A DNA stretch of 64,000 bases from G965276765 sp965276765 (GCA_965276765.1 OZ255627.1:3720001-3784000); one strand, 5' to 3'; shown: positions 42,907 through 52,488, numbered from the stretch's first letter. Notes: generated from the sequence alone by a model not told the origin. Translations and numbers: made by a program.

Positions 42907-43779
42907 ATGTCCCACCTCCGCCTTCCCGCCGCCCTCTTGGCCTGCATCGCCGTGCTGGCCGCAGCGTGCGGGTCGACGACGACCACGGCGACCAAGGGGG
43001 CGAAGACCGGCCCGCTCGGCTCGAAGTGCGCCCCGGCATCGCTCAAGACGGTCAAGTCCGGTGTGCTCACCCTCGGGGCCGACGACCCGCTCTACGAGCC
43101 GTGGTACGCCGACAACAACCCCACCAACGGCAAGGGGTTCGAGGACGCCGTGGCCTATGCCATCGCCAAGGAGCTCGGCTACGCCAAAGCCGACGTCCAC
43201 TGGACCAGGGTGACGTTCAACGCCGCCATCCAGCCGGGCCCGAAGTCGTTCGACTACGACCTCGACGAGTTCTCGATCACGGCGCAGCGGGCCCAGGCCG
43301 TGGATTTCTCGGCGCCCTATTACACCGTCCACCAGGCCGTGATCGCCCTGAAGGGCACGTCGGCGGCCAAGCTGCGGACGCTCGCGGCGGTACGCAAGCT
43401 CCAACTCGGCGTTCAGGTCGGTACCACCACCAGCTATACGGCCATCGTCGACCAGATCAAGCCGGCCAAGTCGCCCCGCATCTACAACAGCAACAATGAC
43501 GCCGAGGCGGCGCTGAAGGACGGCCAGATCCAGGGGGTCGTGACCGACCTGCCGACGGCGTTCGCCATCACGACCGGTGAGGTCAAGGGGACGGCGATCG
43601 TCGGCCAGCTACAGGCGCCGACGGGCCACCCCGAGCGGTTCGGGGCGCTGCTCAACAAGAACAGCCCGCTCACCTCGTGCGTCGACAAGGCCGTCAAGGC
43701 CATCACCGCCGACGGCACGCTCGCCGGCATCCAGAAGAAGTGGTTGACCGAGGCGGGGTCCGCCCCTGTGCTTCAGTGA
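42907..43779 (+). CDS. polar amino-acid ABC transporter substrate-binding lipoprotein
   Basis: From the ATG at 42907 (AGGAG upstream) the product has 290 residues. The lipobox LAAAC places the lipidated Cys at residue 21. The SBP_bac_3 domain shows TLGADDPLYEPWYADN, FEDAVAYAIAKELG, the FDYDLDEFSIT hinge segment and YYTVHQAVIAL. Family members bind polar amino acids such as glutamine, glutamate, arginine or cystine; which one is not clear. The usual Arg for the amino-acid carboxylate appears displaced. First gene of the operon with permease and ATPase. Confidence 0.9.
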   Translation: MSHLRLPAALLACIAVLAAACGSTTTTATKGAKTGPLGSKCAPASLKTVKSGVLTLGADDPLYEPWYADNNPTNGKGFEDAVAYAIAKELGYAKADVHWTRVTFNAAIQPGPKSFDYDLDEFSITAQRAQAVDFSAPYYTVHQAVIALKGTSAAKLRTLAAVRKLQLGVQVGTTTSYTAIVDQIKPAKSPRIYNSNNDAEAALKDGQIQGVVTDLPTAFAITTGEVKGTAIVGQLQAPTGHPERFGALLNKNSPLTSCVDKAVKAITADGTLAGIQKKWLTEAGSAPVLQ

Positions 43780-43807
43780 CAGGTGCCGCTGCCACACAGG
43801 TGCTTCG

Positions 43808-44683
43808 GTGACCGGAGCCTCGGCGACCGACGTCGTCCTCCCGCCTGTCAGCCCGCTCGAGCTCGACCGCCGCCGCTACCGGCAGGGGCGGGCCAGACGC
43901 AGCAACCTGACGGCGGCGGCGAGCACGATCATCTTCGTCGTCGTGGTCGCCTTCGCCGTCACCAGCGCACCGGGCTGGACGCAGTTCCGACAGTCCTTCC
44001 TCAACTGGCACGTGGCAAGGACCAGCTTCGTGCCGATCCTGCGGGGGCTGTGGTTGAACATCCGGGTGCTCGTCGTGGCCGAGGTGGCCATCGTGATCCT
44101 GGCCCTGCTCGTCGCCGTGGTCAGGACGTTGCGGGGTCCTGTGTGGTTCCCGCTGCGGGCCCTCGCCACCGTGTACGTCGACTTCTTCCGCGGCCTGCCG
44201 CTCATCATCCTGCTGTATCTGGTCGGCTTCGGCCTTCCCGGGCTCCGCGTGTCCTATCTCCCCAAGGACGTCACGGTGCTCGGAACGATCGCCCTCATCC
44301 TCTGCTACGGCGCCTACGTGGCCGAGGTGTTCAGGGCCGGCATCCAATCGGTGCACCCGAGCCAGCGATCGGCGGCGGCATCGCTCGGCCTCACCTACGT
44401 CCAGTCGATGCGCCTCGTCATCCTGCCCCAGGCCATCCGTCGGGTCGTGCCGCCCCTCCTCAACGACTTCGTGTCCCTGCAGAAAGACGTCGGGCTCATC
44501 TCGATCCTGGGCGCCGTCGACGCCGTCCGCCAGGCCCAGATCATCACCGACACCGGTTACAACTACACGCCGTACCTGATCGCCGGTCTGATGTTCGTCG
44601 CCATCGCGGTGCCCTTCGCCCGACTGGCCGACGCCGCCCTGCTCCGCTCCGTCCGCCGGGAACAGGCGGGCAGCCTTGTCTGA
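43808..44683 (+). CDS. polar amino-acid ABC transporter permease (HisM/GlnP type)
   Basis: A 291-residue membrane protein from the GTG at 43808. A long N-terminal cytoplasmic part with basic residues is followed by about six segments. The permease EAA loop reads AAASLGLTYVQSMRLVILPQA, with TVYVDFFRGLPLIILLYLV ahead of it, both diagnostic of the HEQRo amino-acid permease family. It is the only permease gene, so a homodimer is expected. It overlaps the ATPase gene by 8 bases. Confidence 0.93.
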   Translation: MTGASATDVVLPPVSPLELDRRRYRQGRARRSNLTAAASTIIFVVVVAFAVTSAPGWTQFRQSFLNWHVARTSFVPILRGLWLNIRVLVVAEVAIVILALLVAVVRTLRGPVWFPLRALATVYVDFFRGLPLIILLYLVGFGLPGLRVSYLPKDVTVLGTIALILCYGAYVAEVFRAGIQSVHPSQRSAAASLGLTYVQSMRLVILPQAIRRVVPPLLNDFVSLQKDVGLISILGAVDAVRQAQIITDTGYNYTPYLIAGLMFVAIAVPFARLADAALLRSVRREQAGSLV

Positions 44684-45482
44684 CGACGCCTTGTCTGACG
44701 ATGCCTTGTCCGATCCCGCCATCGCCGGCGACCCCAACCCGCCCGTCCTCTCCTGCCGGCGCGTGTTCAAGACCTTCGGCGGCCTCGCCGTCCTGCAAGG
44801 CGTCGACCTCGACGTGGCCGAGAGCGACGTGGTCGTCCTCATCGGTGCGTCCGGTTCGGGGAAGTCGACGCTGCTGCGCTGCGTCAACCTGCTCGAGACG
44901 GTGAGCGACGGGACCATCCTCCTCGACGGCGAGGACATCACCGATCCCCGCGCCGATGCGGTGGGTGTCAGGCGGCGCATCGGGACGGTCTTCCAGGCCT
45001 ACAACCTCTTCCCGCACCTGTCGGTCATCGACAACGTGATCCTGGCGTCGCGGGTCGTGCAGCGGATCCCGACGGCCCAGGCGAGGGCCAGGGGCATGGA
45101 GCTCCTCGACCGCGTCGGGCTCGCCGACAAGGCCGCCGAATACCCCGACCGCCTCTCCGGCGGACAGGCCCAGCGAACCGCGATCGCCAGGGCCCTCTGC
45201 ACTCAACCCCGACTCCTCCTCCTCGACGAGATCACGAGCGCCCTCGACCCCGAGCTCGTCGGCGAGGTGCTCGCACTTGTCCGTGAACTGAGGGAGCAGA
45301 AGATGACCATCCTCATGGCGACCCACGAGATGGCCTTCGCTCGCGAGGTCGCCGACCGGGTCTGCTTCCTCGACGGCGGTGTGCTCGTCGAGACCGGCCC
45401 ACCCGAACAGGTCATCGGCGACCCGACGCAGCCCCGCACGAGGCAGTTTCTCGACCGGGTCATCAACAGCGGGCGCCTCTGA
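44676..45482 (+). CDS. polar amino-acid ABC transporter ATP-binding protein
   Basis: A 268-residue ATPase. Walker A is GASGSGKST, the signature LSGGQAQR, Walker B LLLLDEITSALDPE and the H-loop MATHEMAFA, matching GlnQ/HisP proteins. The N-terminus is a 15-base tandem repeat, so three in-frame TTG codons (44676, 44691, 44706) can act as starts; the first overlaps the permease stop. Energises the transporter. Confidence 0.93.
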   Translation: MSDDALSDDALSDPAIAGDPNPPVLSCRRVFKTFGGLAVLQGVDLDVAESDVVVLIGASGSGKSTLLRCVNLLETVSDGTILLDGEDITDPRADAVGVRRRIGTVFQAYNLFPHLSVIDNVILASRVVQRIPTAQARARGMELLDRVGLADKAAEYPDRLSGGQAQRTAIARALCTQPRLLLLDEITSALDPELVGEVLALVRELREQKMTILMATHEMAFAREVADRVCFLDGGVLVETGPPEQVIGDPTQPRTRQFLDRVINSGRL

Positions 45483-46222
45483 TGGCCGCCGACGACGCCG
45501 AGCAGCTCTGGGAGATCAACTCGGCGTGGTGGGCCGAGGGGTTCACCGATGGCGCCGACGAGGAGTACACCGAGCAGATCCTGCCCCTCGCGGCAACCCA
45601 CCTGGCCGGCGCCGGCCGGATCCTCGACGTGGGTTGCGGTGAGGGCCAGATCTCCCGCCTGGCCGCCGGCCTGCCCGGCGTCGAGACGGTCGTCGGGATT
45701 GATCCGACCGTGTCGCAGCTGGCCCTGGCCCAACGGCGCGGCGGGGGAGTGGCGTTGGCCCGCTCGACTGCGGCCGGGCTGCCCTTTCCCCCCCAATGCT
45801 TCGACGCCGCCGTGGCGTGCCTCGTCTTCGAGCACATCGACGCCGTCGACGAGGCCATCGCCGAGATCGGCCGGGTCCTCGTTCCCGGCGGGCGGTTCGT
45901 GTTCATGCTCAACCATCCGCTGCTGCAGACGCCCAACTCGGGCTGGATCGACGACACCATCCTCGACGAGCAGTACTGGCGGATCGGTCCCTACCTGGTC
46001 GAGGACGCCAGAGTCGAGGAGGTGGACAAGGACGTCTGGGTCCGCTTCGTGCACCGCCCCCTCTCCCGCTACGTCAACACCCTGGTCGCCGCCGGCCTCC
46101 TCGTTACCCGAATGGAGGAGCCGGCTCCGCCCCCCGGGTTCCTCGCCAGGGCCGAGGAGTACGGGCAGGCCGCTACCATCCCGCGCCTGTTGCTCCTGCG
46201 GGCCGAGAAGTTGCGTCGTTGA
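45482..46222 (+). CDS. class I SAM-dependent methyltransferase
   Basis: A 246-residue protein whose ATG shares its A with the previous TGA. Motif I is ILDVGCGEG at residues 47-55, with an acidic partner in VVGIDPT and FPPQCFDAAVACLVFEHID as motifs II-III of Methyltransf_11 enzymes. The C-terminal part (WIDDTILDEQYWRIGPYLVED) is shared with actinobacterial homologues of unknown substrate. Coupling to the ABC genes suggests cotranscription but not a shared function. Confidence 0.85.
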   Translation: MAADDAEQLWEINSAWWAEGFTDGADEEYTEQILPLAATHLAGAGRILDVGCGEGQISRLAAGLPGVETVVGIDPTVSQLALAQRRGGGVALARSTAAGLPFPPQCFDAAVACLVFEHIDAVDEAIAEIGRVLVPGGRFVFMLNHPLLQTPNSGWIDDTILDEQYWRIGPYLVEDARVEEVDKDVWVRFVHRPLSRYVNTLVAAGLLVTRMEEPAPPPGFLARAEEYGQAATIPRLLLLRAEKLRR

Positions 46223-46253
46223 TTCTTCCGGGGAAAGGGGCAGACTGGGAGGC

Positions 46254-46769
46254 GTGCCCATCTTCCGCATGAACCACGCCGTCTTGTACGTGCGAGACGT
46301 CGAGCGCAGCACCGCCTTCTACACCGACCTCCTCGGGTTCCGGGTCAAGATGGCCATCCCCGGCCAGGCCTCGTTCCTGCAGGCCCCGGCGAGCACCAAC
46401 GACCACGACATCGGGCTGTTCCAGATCGGCGCCGGCGCCGGCTCGTCCCAGGCCGGGCGCAGCACCGTCGGGCTTTACCACCTGGCCTGGGAGGTCGACA
46501 CCCTCGACGAACTCGCCCGCCTCCGCGCCGTCCTCGCCGACGCCGGCGCCCTCGTCGGCGCATCCGACCATGGGACCACCAAGGCGCTGTACTGCCACGA
46601 CCCCGACGGCCTCGAGTTCGAGGTGTCATGGCTCCTTCCCGCCGACCTCATCACCGACGACATCACGGTCGGCACCAGTGCCCTCGATCTCGACGCCGAG
46701 ATCGCCCGTTACGGCGGGGCCACAGCGGGCGGCATCGGGGTGTCGCGGGCCGCGCCGGTACCCGGCTGA
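46254..46769 (+). CDS. VOC-fold dioxygenase/glyoxalase-like protein
   Basis: A 171-residue protein from the GTG at 46254, with GGGAGG close upstream. The fold repeats are NHAVLYVRDVERSTAFYTDLLGF and YHLAWEVDTLDELARLRAVL. The likely metal ligands are His8, His80 or so, and Glu in DPDGLEFEV, as in catechol 2,3-dioxygenase-like proteins. Substrate unknown. It precedes rapZ in the same direction. Confidence 0.85.
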   Translation: MPIFRMNHAVLYVRDVERSTAFYTDLLGFRVKMAIPGQASFLQAPASTNDHDIGLFQIGAGAGSSQAGRSTVGLYHLAWEVDTLDELARLRAVLADAGALVGASDHGTTKALYCHDPDGLEFEVSWLLPADLITDDITVGTSALDLDAEIARYGGATAGGIGVSRAAPVPG

Positions 46770-46797
46770 GCTGCGGAAGGCCGAACGAGGGCATGCC

Positions 46798-47643
46798 GTG
46801 GCCGAGTACCTGATCATCACCGGCATGTCCGGGGCCGGCCGCTCGCAGGCCGGCGCCACCCTCGAGGACCTCGGGTGGTTTGTCATCGACAACATCCCGA
46901 CCGCCCTGATCACGAAGGTCTCGGAGCTGGCCGGCGCGCCCGGTTCGACGCGGCCGCGCGTCGCCCTCGTCGTCGGACGCGACGCCCAGCAGCTCGACGA
47001 GCTCGAGCCGGCCATCGCCCAGCTGCGCACCGACGCCGCGGTGCGGGTGGTCTTCCTCGACGCCTCCGACGAGGTGCTCGTCCGCCGGTTCGAGGGGACG
47101 CGGCGCCGCCACCCGCTCGGAACCGAAGGGGTGACCGAAGCCATCGATCTCGAGCGCGAGCAGCTCCGCCCGATCCGTGAGCTGGCGGATGTGTTCATCG
47201 ATACAAGCGACCTCAACGTTCACGAGCTACGCGAACGGCTGGTCGAGCTGTTCACCCAGCCGGGCAGCGAGGCCATGCAGATCTCGGTCCTCTCCTTCGG
47301 GTTCAAGCACGGCGTGCCGCGCGACATCGACAACCTCTTCGACTGCCGGTTCCTGCCCAACCCGCATTGGGTCGAGTCGCTGCGGCCCTTGACCGGACTC
47401 GACGGACCGGTGCGCGACTACGTGCTCGGCCAGCCCGAGGCCGGCGAGCTGCTCGAGCGCGTCGACGATCTGTTGGGGTTCCTCCTTCCCGCCTACGAGA
47501 AGGAGGGCAAGTCGTATCTGACGATCGCCATCGGCTGCACCGGTGGCCACCACCGGTCGGTGACCCTCGCCGAGGAGCTCGGCGGGCGTCTCAGGGCCAG
47601 GGGCTACGACCCGGCCGTGCACCATCGGGACATCGACAAGTGA
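46798..47643 (+). CDS. rapZ: RNase adapter/nucleotide-binding protein RapZ (YvcJ)
   Basis: A 281-residue protein from the GTG at 46798. The N-terminal P-loop reads GMSGAGRS, with Arg where Lys is classical, as is usual in actinobacterial members. Walker-B-like DNIPTALI and the long middle helices follow. The C-terminal domain has the invariant FGFKHGVPRDIDNLFDCRF and CTGGHHRSV. In E. coli RapZ controls glucosamine-6-phosphate synthase through small RNAs; in Gram-positives its role is less clear. Overlaps yvcK by GTGA. Confidence 0.95.
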   Translation: MAEYLIITGMSGAGRSQAGATLEDLGWFVIDNIPTALITKVSELAGAPGSTRPRVALVVGRDAQQLDELEPAIAQLRTDAAVRVVFLDASDEVLVRRFEGTRRRHPLGTEGVTEAIDLEREQLRPIRELADVFIDTSDLNVHELRERLVELFTQPGSEAMQISVLSFGFKHGVPRDIDNLFDCRFLPNPHWVESLRPLTGLDGPVRDYVLGQPEAGELLERVDDLLGFLLPAYEKEGKSYLTIAIGCTGGHHRSVTLAEELGGRLRARGYDPAVHHRDIDK

Positions 47644-48578
47644 ACGCCCGGCTGGGTGCGGAGCCAGGCGATGGGCTCGGTCACGTCGTCGCCCTCGGCG
47701 GTGGGCACGGTCTGGCGACGACCCTCACCGCCCTCAGGCCGCTCGCAGCCAGGGTGACCGCCGTCGTTTCGGTTGCCGACGACGGCGGGTCGAGCGGTCG
47801 CCTGCGGGCCATGACCGGCCTGCCGGCGCCCGGTGACCTGCGCAAGTGCCTGGTCGCGCTGGCCGACCCTTCGTCGCTCTGGGCCCGGGCATTTGAACAT
47901 CGCTTTGCGGGAGGTGACCTTGACGGCCATGCCCTCGGCAACCTGGTGATCGCCGGGCTGGCCGAGATGACCGGCGACTTCGCCTCGGCCCTCGACGCCG
48001 CGGCGGAGTTGCTCGGCGTGACCGGAAGGGTCCTGCCCGCCACGACCGTCCCTGTGGTGTTGAAGGCCGACATCGCCGGCGCCGAGGTGCTCGGACAGGT
48101 CAACGTCCAAGAGGCCGAGGAGCCGATCTCCGGGCTCTCCGTCGTGCCCGGCGACGCCCCTTCGCCGCCGGAGGTCGTCGCCGCCGTGGCCGGCGCCGAG
48201 CTCGTCGTGATCGGGCCCGGCTCGCTGTTTACGTCCGTGCTCGCCACCTGCGTCGTCCCCGACATCCGCTCCGCCCTCGCCGCCCGATCGACCGGTCGGG
48301 TGTACGTCTGCAACCTCCGACCGCAGATCCCTGAGACGGCCGGGTACCGCGCCGCCGACCACCTGCGGGCCGTGCTCGCCCACGGTGTGCCCGTCGACGT
48401 CGTCGTCGTCGACGGGGGATCACTCGCCGGCGCCGCTCAGGACGAGGCCCTGCTCTACGGGGTGGCGGAAACCGCCGGCGTCCGGGTCGTCGTCGCCGAT
48501 CTGGCCCGGTCCGGTCGGGGAGCGCACGACGTCACCCGGCTCGGGCCCATGCTCGCCGCCTTGGCCCGCCAGGGTTAG
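47640..48578 (+). CDS. yvcK: gluconeogenesis factor YvcK (CuvA) family protein
   Basis: A 312-residue protein of the CofD-like fold. VVALGGGHGLATTL, VVSVADDGGSSGRLR, PAPGDLRKCL and the DGHALGNLVIAG motif are invariant family features. YvcK binds UDP-sugars and is needed for growth on gluconeogenic carbon and for cell-wall synthesis. In most actinobacteria whiA follows directly, but here an SPFH gene in the opposite direction does. No serine/threonine-kinase target site was assigned. Confidence 0.96.
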   Translation: MNARLGAEPGDGLGHVVALGGGHGLATTLTALRPLAARVTAVVSVADDGGSSGRLRAMTGLPAPGDLRKCLVALADPSSLWARAFEHRFAGGDLDGHALGNLVIAGLAEMTGDFASALDAAAELLGVTGRVLPATTVPVVLKADIAGAEVLGQVNVQEAEEPISGLSVVPGDAPSPPEVVAAVAGAELVVIGPGSLFTSVLATCVVPDIRSALAARSTGRVYVCNLRPQIPETAGYRAADHLRAVLAHGVPVDVVVVDGGSLAGAAQDEALLYGVAETAGVRVVVADLARSGRGAHDVTRLGPMLAALARQG

Positions 48579-48666
48579 GGGCCGGCGGGTCCCGAGTCAT
48601 ACCGAGCCCAAAGAAACCCAGGGCCGACAACCCGGAGCGAGGCGACGGCCGTCCGCCGGGGTTCGT

Positions 48667-48679
48667 GGGGCGGAGCCCC
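48667..48679. terminator. GC-rich hairpin between convergent yvcK and SPFH genes
   Basis: GGGGC (48667-48671) and GCCCC (48675-48679) with loop GGA, followed on the plus strand by GTCGTTT. A short stem with a weak T-run; likely terminates yvcK. The rest of the 144-base gap is featureless. Confidence 0.4.
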
Positions 48680-48722
48680 CGGTGTCGTTTGGCCGGATCC
48701 AGAGCCGGGAGCGAGCCGGCGG

Positions 48723-49658
48723 CTAGAGCGGGTCGCGGCGCCGGTCGGTGGCGTCGCCCCGGTCAGGGCCGAGCCGGCGGTCGACGGGGGGTCCGGCGCC
48801 GAGGGAGTGGTCGATCGAGCCGGTGAGCCCGGAGAGCAGGCCGGCGAGCTCCATGGGCACCACGAACTTCGTCGCCGGTGATGCCCCGAGCTTCTTGAGC
48901 GCGTCCAGGTACTGCAGGGTCATGGTGTTGGGATCGAGCCCGCCGGCCGCCTCGGAGATCTGCGTCAGGGCCAGCGAGTACCCCTGGGCCTGGAGGATCG
49001 CCGCTTGCCGCTCGCCCTCCGCCGTGAGGATCGCCGCTTGCTTCTCGCCCTCGGCCACGGTGATGGCCGCTTCCTTGGTGCCGTCGGCCTCCGTGACGAC
49101 GGCCCTGCGAGTCCGCTCCGCCGACATCTGCCTGGTCATCGCCTCTTGCACCGAAGGCGGCGGGTTGATCTCCCTGACCTCGACGTTGGTCACCTTCACG
49201 CCCCAGCGCTCGGTGACATCGTCGAGCTTGAGGCGCAGGACGTCGTTCATGTCCTCACGCTTGGACAGGACGTCGTCGAGGCTGAGATCGCCAACGACCG
49301 ACCGCAGGGTCGTGGCCGCGATGTTGAGGGCGGCACCGCGGAAGTCGGCAACGGCCACGACCGACGCCGTCGGATCGATGACCTTGTAGAAGATGATGAA
49401 GTCGATGGCGATCGAGGCGTTGTCGGATGTGATGGCGACCTGATGCGGGATCTCGAGGTACTGCTCTCTGAGATCCACCCAGTTGACGCGGTCGGTCAAA
49501 GGGTTGATGAGGACGAGTCCGGGTCCGCGCGGGCCCGTGGAGCGCCCGAGGCGGAACAGCACGACCCGCTGGTACTCCCGCACGATCTTGATGCCGGTGG
49601 CGGCGCCGGCCAGCAAGGCAACGATGACGACGGCAAGGACGATGAACACTGCGGTCAT
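48723..49658 (-). CDS. SPFH/stomatin-like (slipin) membrane protein
   Basis: A 311-residue protein. One N-terminal membrane helix (VFIVLAVVIVALLAGAATG) is followed by the SPFH domain (REYQRVVLFRLGRSTGPRGPG, then DLREQYLEIPHQ). A coiled-coil has two near-identical repeats (EGEKQAAILTA and EGERQAAILQA). The C-terminus is disordered and Arg/Asp-rich. Such proteins scaffold membrane microdomains and pair with NfeD proteins; here the nfeD gene is directly upstream with ATGA overlap. Confidence 0.92.
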   Translation of the reverse strand: MTAVFIVLAVVIVALLAGAATGIKIVREYQRVVLFRLGRSTGPRGPGLVLINPLTDRVNWVDLREQYLEIPHQVAITSDNASIAIDFIIFYKVIDPTASVVAVADFRGAALNIAATTLRSVVGDLSLDDVLSKREDMNDVLRLKLDDVTERWGVKVTNVEVREINPPPSVQEAMTRQMSAERTRRAVVTEADGTKEAAITVAEGEKQAAILTAEGERQAAILQAQGYSLALTQISEAAGGLDPNTMTLQYLDALKKLGASPATKFVVPMELAGLLSGLTGSIDHSLGAGPPVDRRLGPDRGDATDRRRDPL

Positions 49659-50344
49659 GCGCCTTCCCCCTTTCCGCTCTCATTGACACCCTCGAGGGTG
49701 AGCCGGTCGGGCACGGCGCCGGCTTCGGACCACACGTCGAGGCGGACGCCTTCGACCCGCACGACATGGACCGGCGCGCCCGATGGCAGCGGTCCGCTGA
49801 GCGATCTGGCCGTCCAGGTCTCGCCGGCGACCCGCACGACTCCGGTGGGGGCCAGCGCTCTCAGCACCGTTCCCGAGGCACCGACCAATGTCGGCGGGGG
49901 GAGCGCGGCGCTGCGCAACCGCTGCGTCAGGGCGGTGCCGGCTACGACGACCCCGATGGCGGTGGCCCCCGCGCTGAGCGCAACCAGCCACCATCCTGTC
50001 GCCGCGTTCGGCGAGGATCCCGAGACGGTAAGAGCCCAGAGGATCGCGATGGCCAGAGCGGGGAGCGGCACGAACCAGGCGTGCCCGCCGGCGTGGGAGC
50101 AGAGCAGCCAGGTCAAAGCGACGAGCACGAGCAGGATCGCCCCGGTGATCACGCGCAGGCTCCGGGGATCGGCGATGGATGCGACACCGAAGACCACCGC
50201 CGCGATCACCACGAGAAGCGCGCCGGCCAAGACGACATAGCCGGCCCGCCGCACCCACGAGGTGCGGGTCGGGTCCGAAGAGCCGGGCGGGGCGAGCGCC
50301 GGGAGGCCGAGGCCGGTTGCGCCCCGGTCGTCCATGTCGGGCAT
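49655..50344 (-). CDS. NfeD-family membrane protein
   Basis: A 229-residue protein with a disordered N-terminus and four hydrophobic segments (GYVVLAGALLVVIAAVVFGV start). A C-terminal OB-like NfeD domain contains LVGASGTVLRALAPTGVVRV and GAPVHVVRVEGVRLDV. NfeD proteins partner with SPFH proteins in membrane organisation. The serine-protease domain of long NfeD forms is missing, as in short NfeD1b types. Overlap with the SPFH gene shows a two-gene operon. Confidence 0.85.
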   Translation of the reverse strand: MPDMDDRGATGLGLPALAPPGSSDPTRTSWVRRAGYVVLAGALLVVIAAVVFGVASIADPRSLRVITGAILLVLVALTWLLCSHAGGHAWFVPLPALAIAILWALTVSGSSPNAATGWWLVALSAGATAIGVVVAGTALTQRLRSAALPPPTLVGASGTVLRALAPTGVVRVAGETWTARSLSGPLPSGAPVHVVRVEGVRLDVWSEAGAVPDRLTLEGVNESGKGEGA

Positions 50345-50437
50345 GCGACCGGTCAGGGCTTGATCCTCTCACTCGCCGGCGACTCGTCGCCGCCGGTGAA
50401 CGTCAACATACTCCCAGCCGGACGGCTACGGCCGGCG

Positions 50438-52327
50438 TCACCCGCCCGACGCCGGCGCCTCGGTGAGGATGGGCCTGAGCTTGTCGAGCACGGTGGGGTC
50501 CTCGATGGTGGATGGCACCGGCTCGTCCTTGCCGTCGGCGATGTCCCGCATGGTCCGGCGCAGGATCTTGCCGGAGCGGGTCTTGGGCAGGTTGTCGACC
50601 ACGAAGACGTCGCGAAACGCGGCCACCGCTCCGATCCTGTCCCTCATCGTGGCCACCAGCTCGGCACACAGGGTGTTATGGTCGATCGTGGCGCCGGCCT
50701 TCAGTACGACGAATCCCCTCGCCAACTGGCCCTTCAGCGCGTCGTTGACACCGATCACTGCGCATTCCGCCACGGCCGGGTGGGTGGCGAGCACCTCCTC
50801 CATGGACCCTGTCGAGAGGCGATGGCCGGCGATGTTGATGACGTCGTCGGTCCTGCCCATCACGAACACGTACCCGTCTTCGTCGATGAAGCCGCCGTCG
50901 CCGGTCAGGTAGTAACCAGGATGGGCGCTCATGTATGACGAGACGAACCGGTCATCGTCCTGCCACAGTGAAGTGAAGGCGCCGGGCGGGAGGGGGAGCT
51001 TGCAGCAGAGGGGTCCCTCGGTACCGGCGGGCAGCGGTCGGTCGTCACTGCCGACGACCTGGACGTCCCAACCCGGCATTCCGAGCGTGGCCGACCCGGC
51101 CTTGATGGGGAGCGGCTCGATGCCGCGAGGGTTGCCGCAGATAGCCCATCCGGTTTCGGTCTGCCACCAGTGGTCGACGACAGGCACGCCGAGGATCTCC
51201 GATGCCCACCGGTAGGTGTCGGGATCGAGGCGTTCGCCCGCGACGAAAAGGGTCGCGAAGCGGCCAAGGTCGTGGCCGTTGAGCAGGGCGGCGTCGGGAT
51301 CGACCTTCTTGACCGCCCGCAGGGCGGTGGGCGCGGTGAAGAGCGCCTTCACCCCGTGCTCGGCGATGACCCGCCAAAAGGCTCCGGCGTCGGGCGTGCC
51401 GACGGGCTTCCCCTCGTAGAGGACCGTCGTGGCGCCGGCCAAGAGCGGGGCGTAGACGATGTAGGAGTGCCCGACGACCCATCCGACGTCGGATGCCGTC
51501 CAGAACACGTCGCCGGGGTCGATGTCGTAGAGACCCTTCATCGACCAGGTCAGTGCCACGGCGTGGCCGCCGTTGTCGCGCACGACGCCCTTGGGCAGAC
51601 CGGTGGTGCCCGATGTGTACAGGATGTAGAGCGGGTCGGTGGCGGCGACCTCGACGCAGTCGGCGGGGGTCGCGGTGGCCATGGCCTCGTCCCAGTCGAC
51701 GTCACGCGCCGACATCTCCGCCAGCGCCTGTTCGCGTTGCAGGACGACGACCGACGACGGCTGGTGGTCGGTCATCTCGAGGGCCCCGTCGACGATCGGC
51801 TTGTATTCGACGACCCTCGTCGGTTCGATCCCGCACGATGCGCAGACGACGACCTTGGGCTGGGCGTGTTCGATCCGCTTGGCCAGCTCGGCGGGGGCGA
51901 AGCCGCCGAAGACGACCGAGTGCACCGCTCCGAGGCGGGCGCAGGCGAGCATCGAGATGAGCGCCTGCGGCACCATCGGCAGGTAGATGACGACCCGGTC
52001 TCCCTTGCCGACCCCGAGATCCCTGAGGACGCCGGCGAACTTGGCCACCTCGTTGCGTAATTGCTCGTAGGTCCACCGACCCTGGCTCGCAGTGACCGGC
52101 GAGTCCCAGATGAGGGCGGTCCTTGCGCCGTTGCCGGCATCGACGTGGCGGTCGAGGGCGTTGTGGCAGGTGTTCAGTCTGGCGTCGGGAAACCACCGGT
52201 AGAAAGGCGGGTTGGACCGGTCGATGGCCCGGCTCGGCGCCACCGTCCAGTCGATAGCCCCGGCCGCCTGGAGCCAGAACCCCTCCGGGTCCTCGAGGCT
52301 GCGGCGATGGACGTCGGCGTAGGCCAT
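50438..52327 (-). CDS. prpE: propionyl-CoA synthetase (AMP-forming acyl-CoA synthetase)
   Basis: A 629-residue adenylate-forming enzyme. The P-loop YTSGTTGLPKGVVRDNGGHAV is characteristic of PrpE and differs from acetyl-CoA synthetases. TETGWAI, the YLTGDGGFIDEDGYV hinge and PKTRSGKILRRT, with the lysine subject to acylation control, complete the set. It activates propionate (or acetate) to the CoA thioester with ATP. GGGGGGAA precedes the ATG. Transcribed alone. Confidence 0.93.
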   Translation of the reverse strand: MAYADVHRRSLEDPEGFWLQAAGAIDWTVAPSRAIDRSNPPFYRWFPDARLNTCHNALDRHVDAGNGARTALIWDSPVTASQGRWTYEQLRNEVAKFAGVLRDLGVGKGDRVVIYLPMVPQALISMLACARLGAVHSVVFGGFAPAELAKRIEHAQPKVVVCASCGIEPTRVVEYKPIVDGALEMTDHQPSSVVVLQREQALAEMSARDVDWDEAMATATPADCVEVAATDPLYILYTSGTTGLPKGVVRDNGGHAVALTWSMKGLYDIDPGDVFWTASDVGWVVGHSYIVYAPLLAGATTVLYEGKPVGTPDAGAFWRVIAEHGVKALFTAPTALRAVKKVDPDAALLNGHDLGRFATLFVAGERLDPDTYRWASEILGVPVVDHWWQTETGWAICGNPRGIEPLPIKAGSATLGMPGWDVQVVGSDDRPLPAGTEGPLCCKLPLPPGAFTSLWQDDDRFVSSYMSAHPGYYLTGDGGFIDEDGYVFVMGRTDDVINIAGHRLSTGSMEEVLATHPAVAECAVIGVNDALKGQLARGFVVLKAGATIDHNTLCAELVATMRDRIGAVAAFRDVFVVDNLPKTRSGKILRRTMRDIADGKDEPVPSTIEDPTVLDKLRPILTEAPASGG

Positions 52328-52488
52328 GTGCAGGTGTTCCCCCCAATACAGACGAGCTCAGAGCGGGCCGAGCCAGGCACTCTCTCGGTCGGCACGGCCC
52401 GTGAGCATCCTAGGAAGCCTCGCCGCTTGCGTAGCAACCGACGCCGTTCGATCTCGCGGAGGGATCCGCCCTCGCCTCGGGCGCTCTG

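Noticed and set aside
46798..47643. Arg instead of Lys in the RapZ P-loop as a sign of inactivation
   Set aside because: Arg at this position is common among actinobacterial RapZ proteins, so it is not odd.
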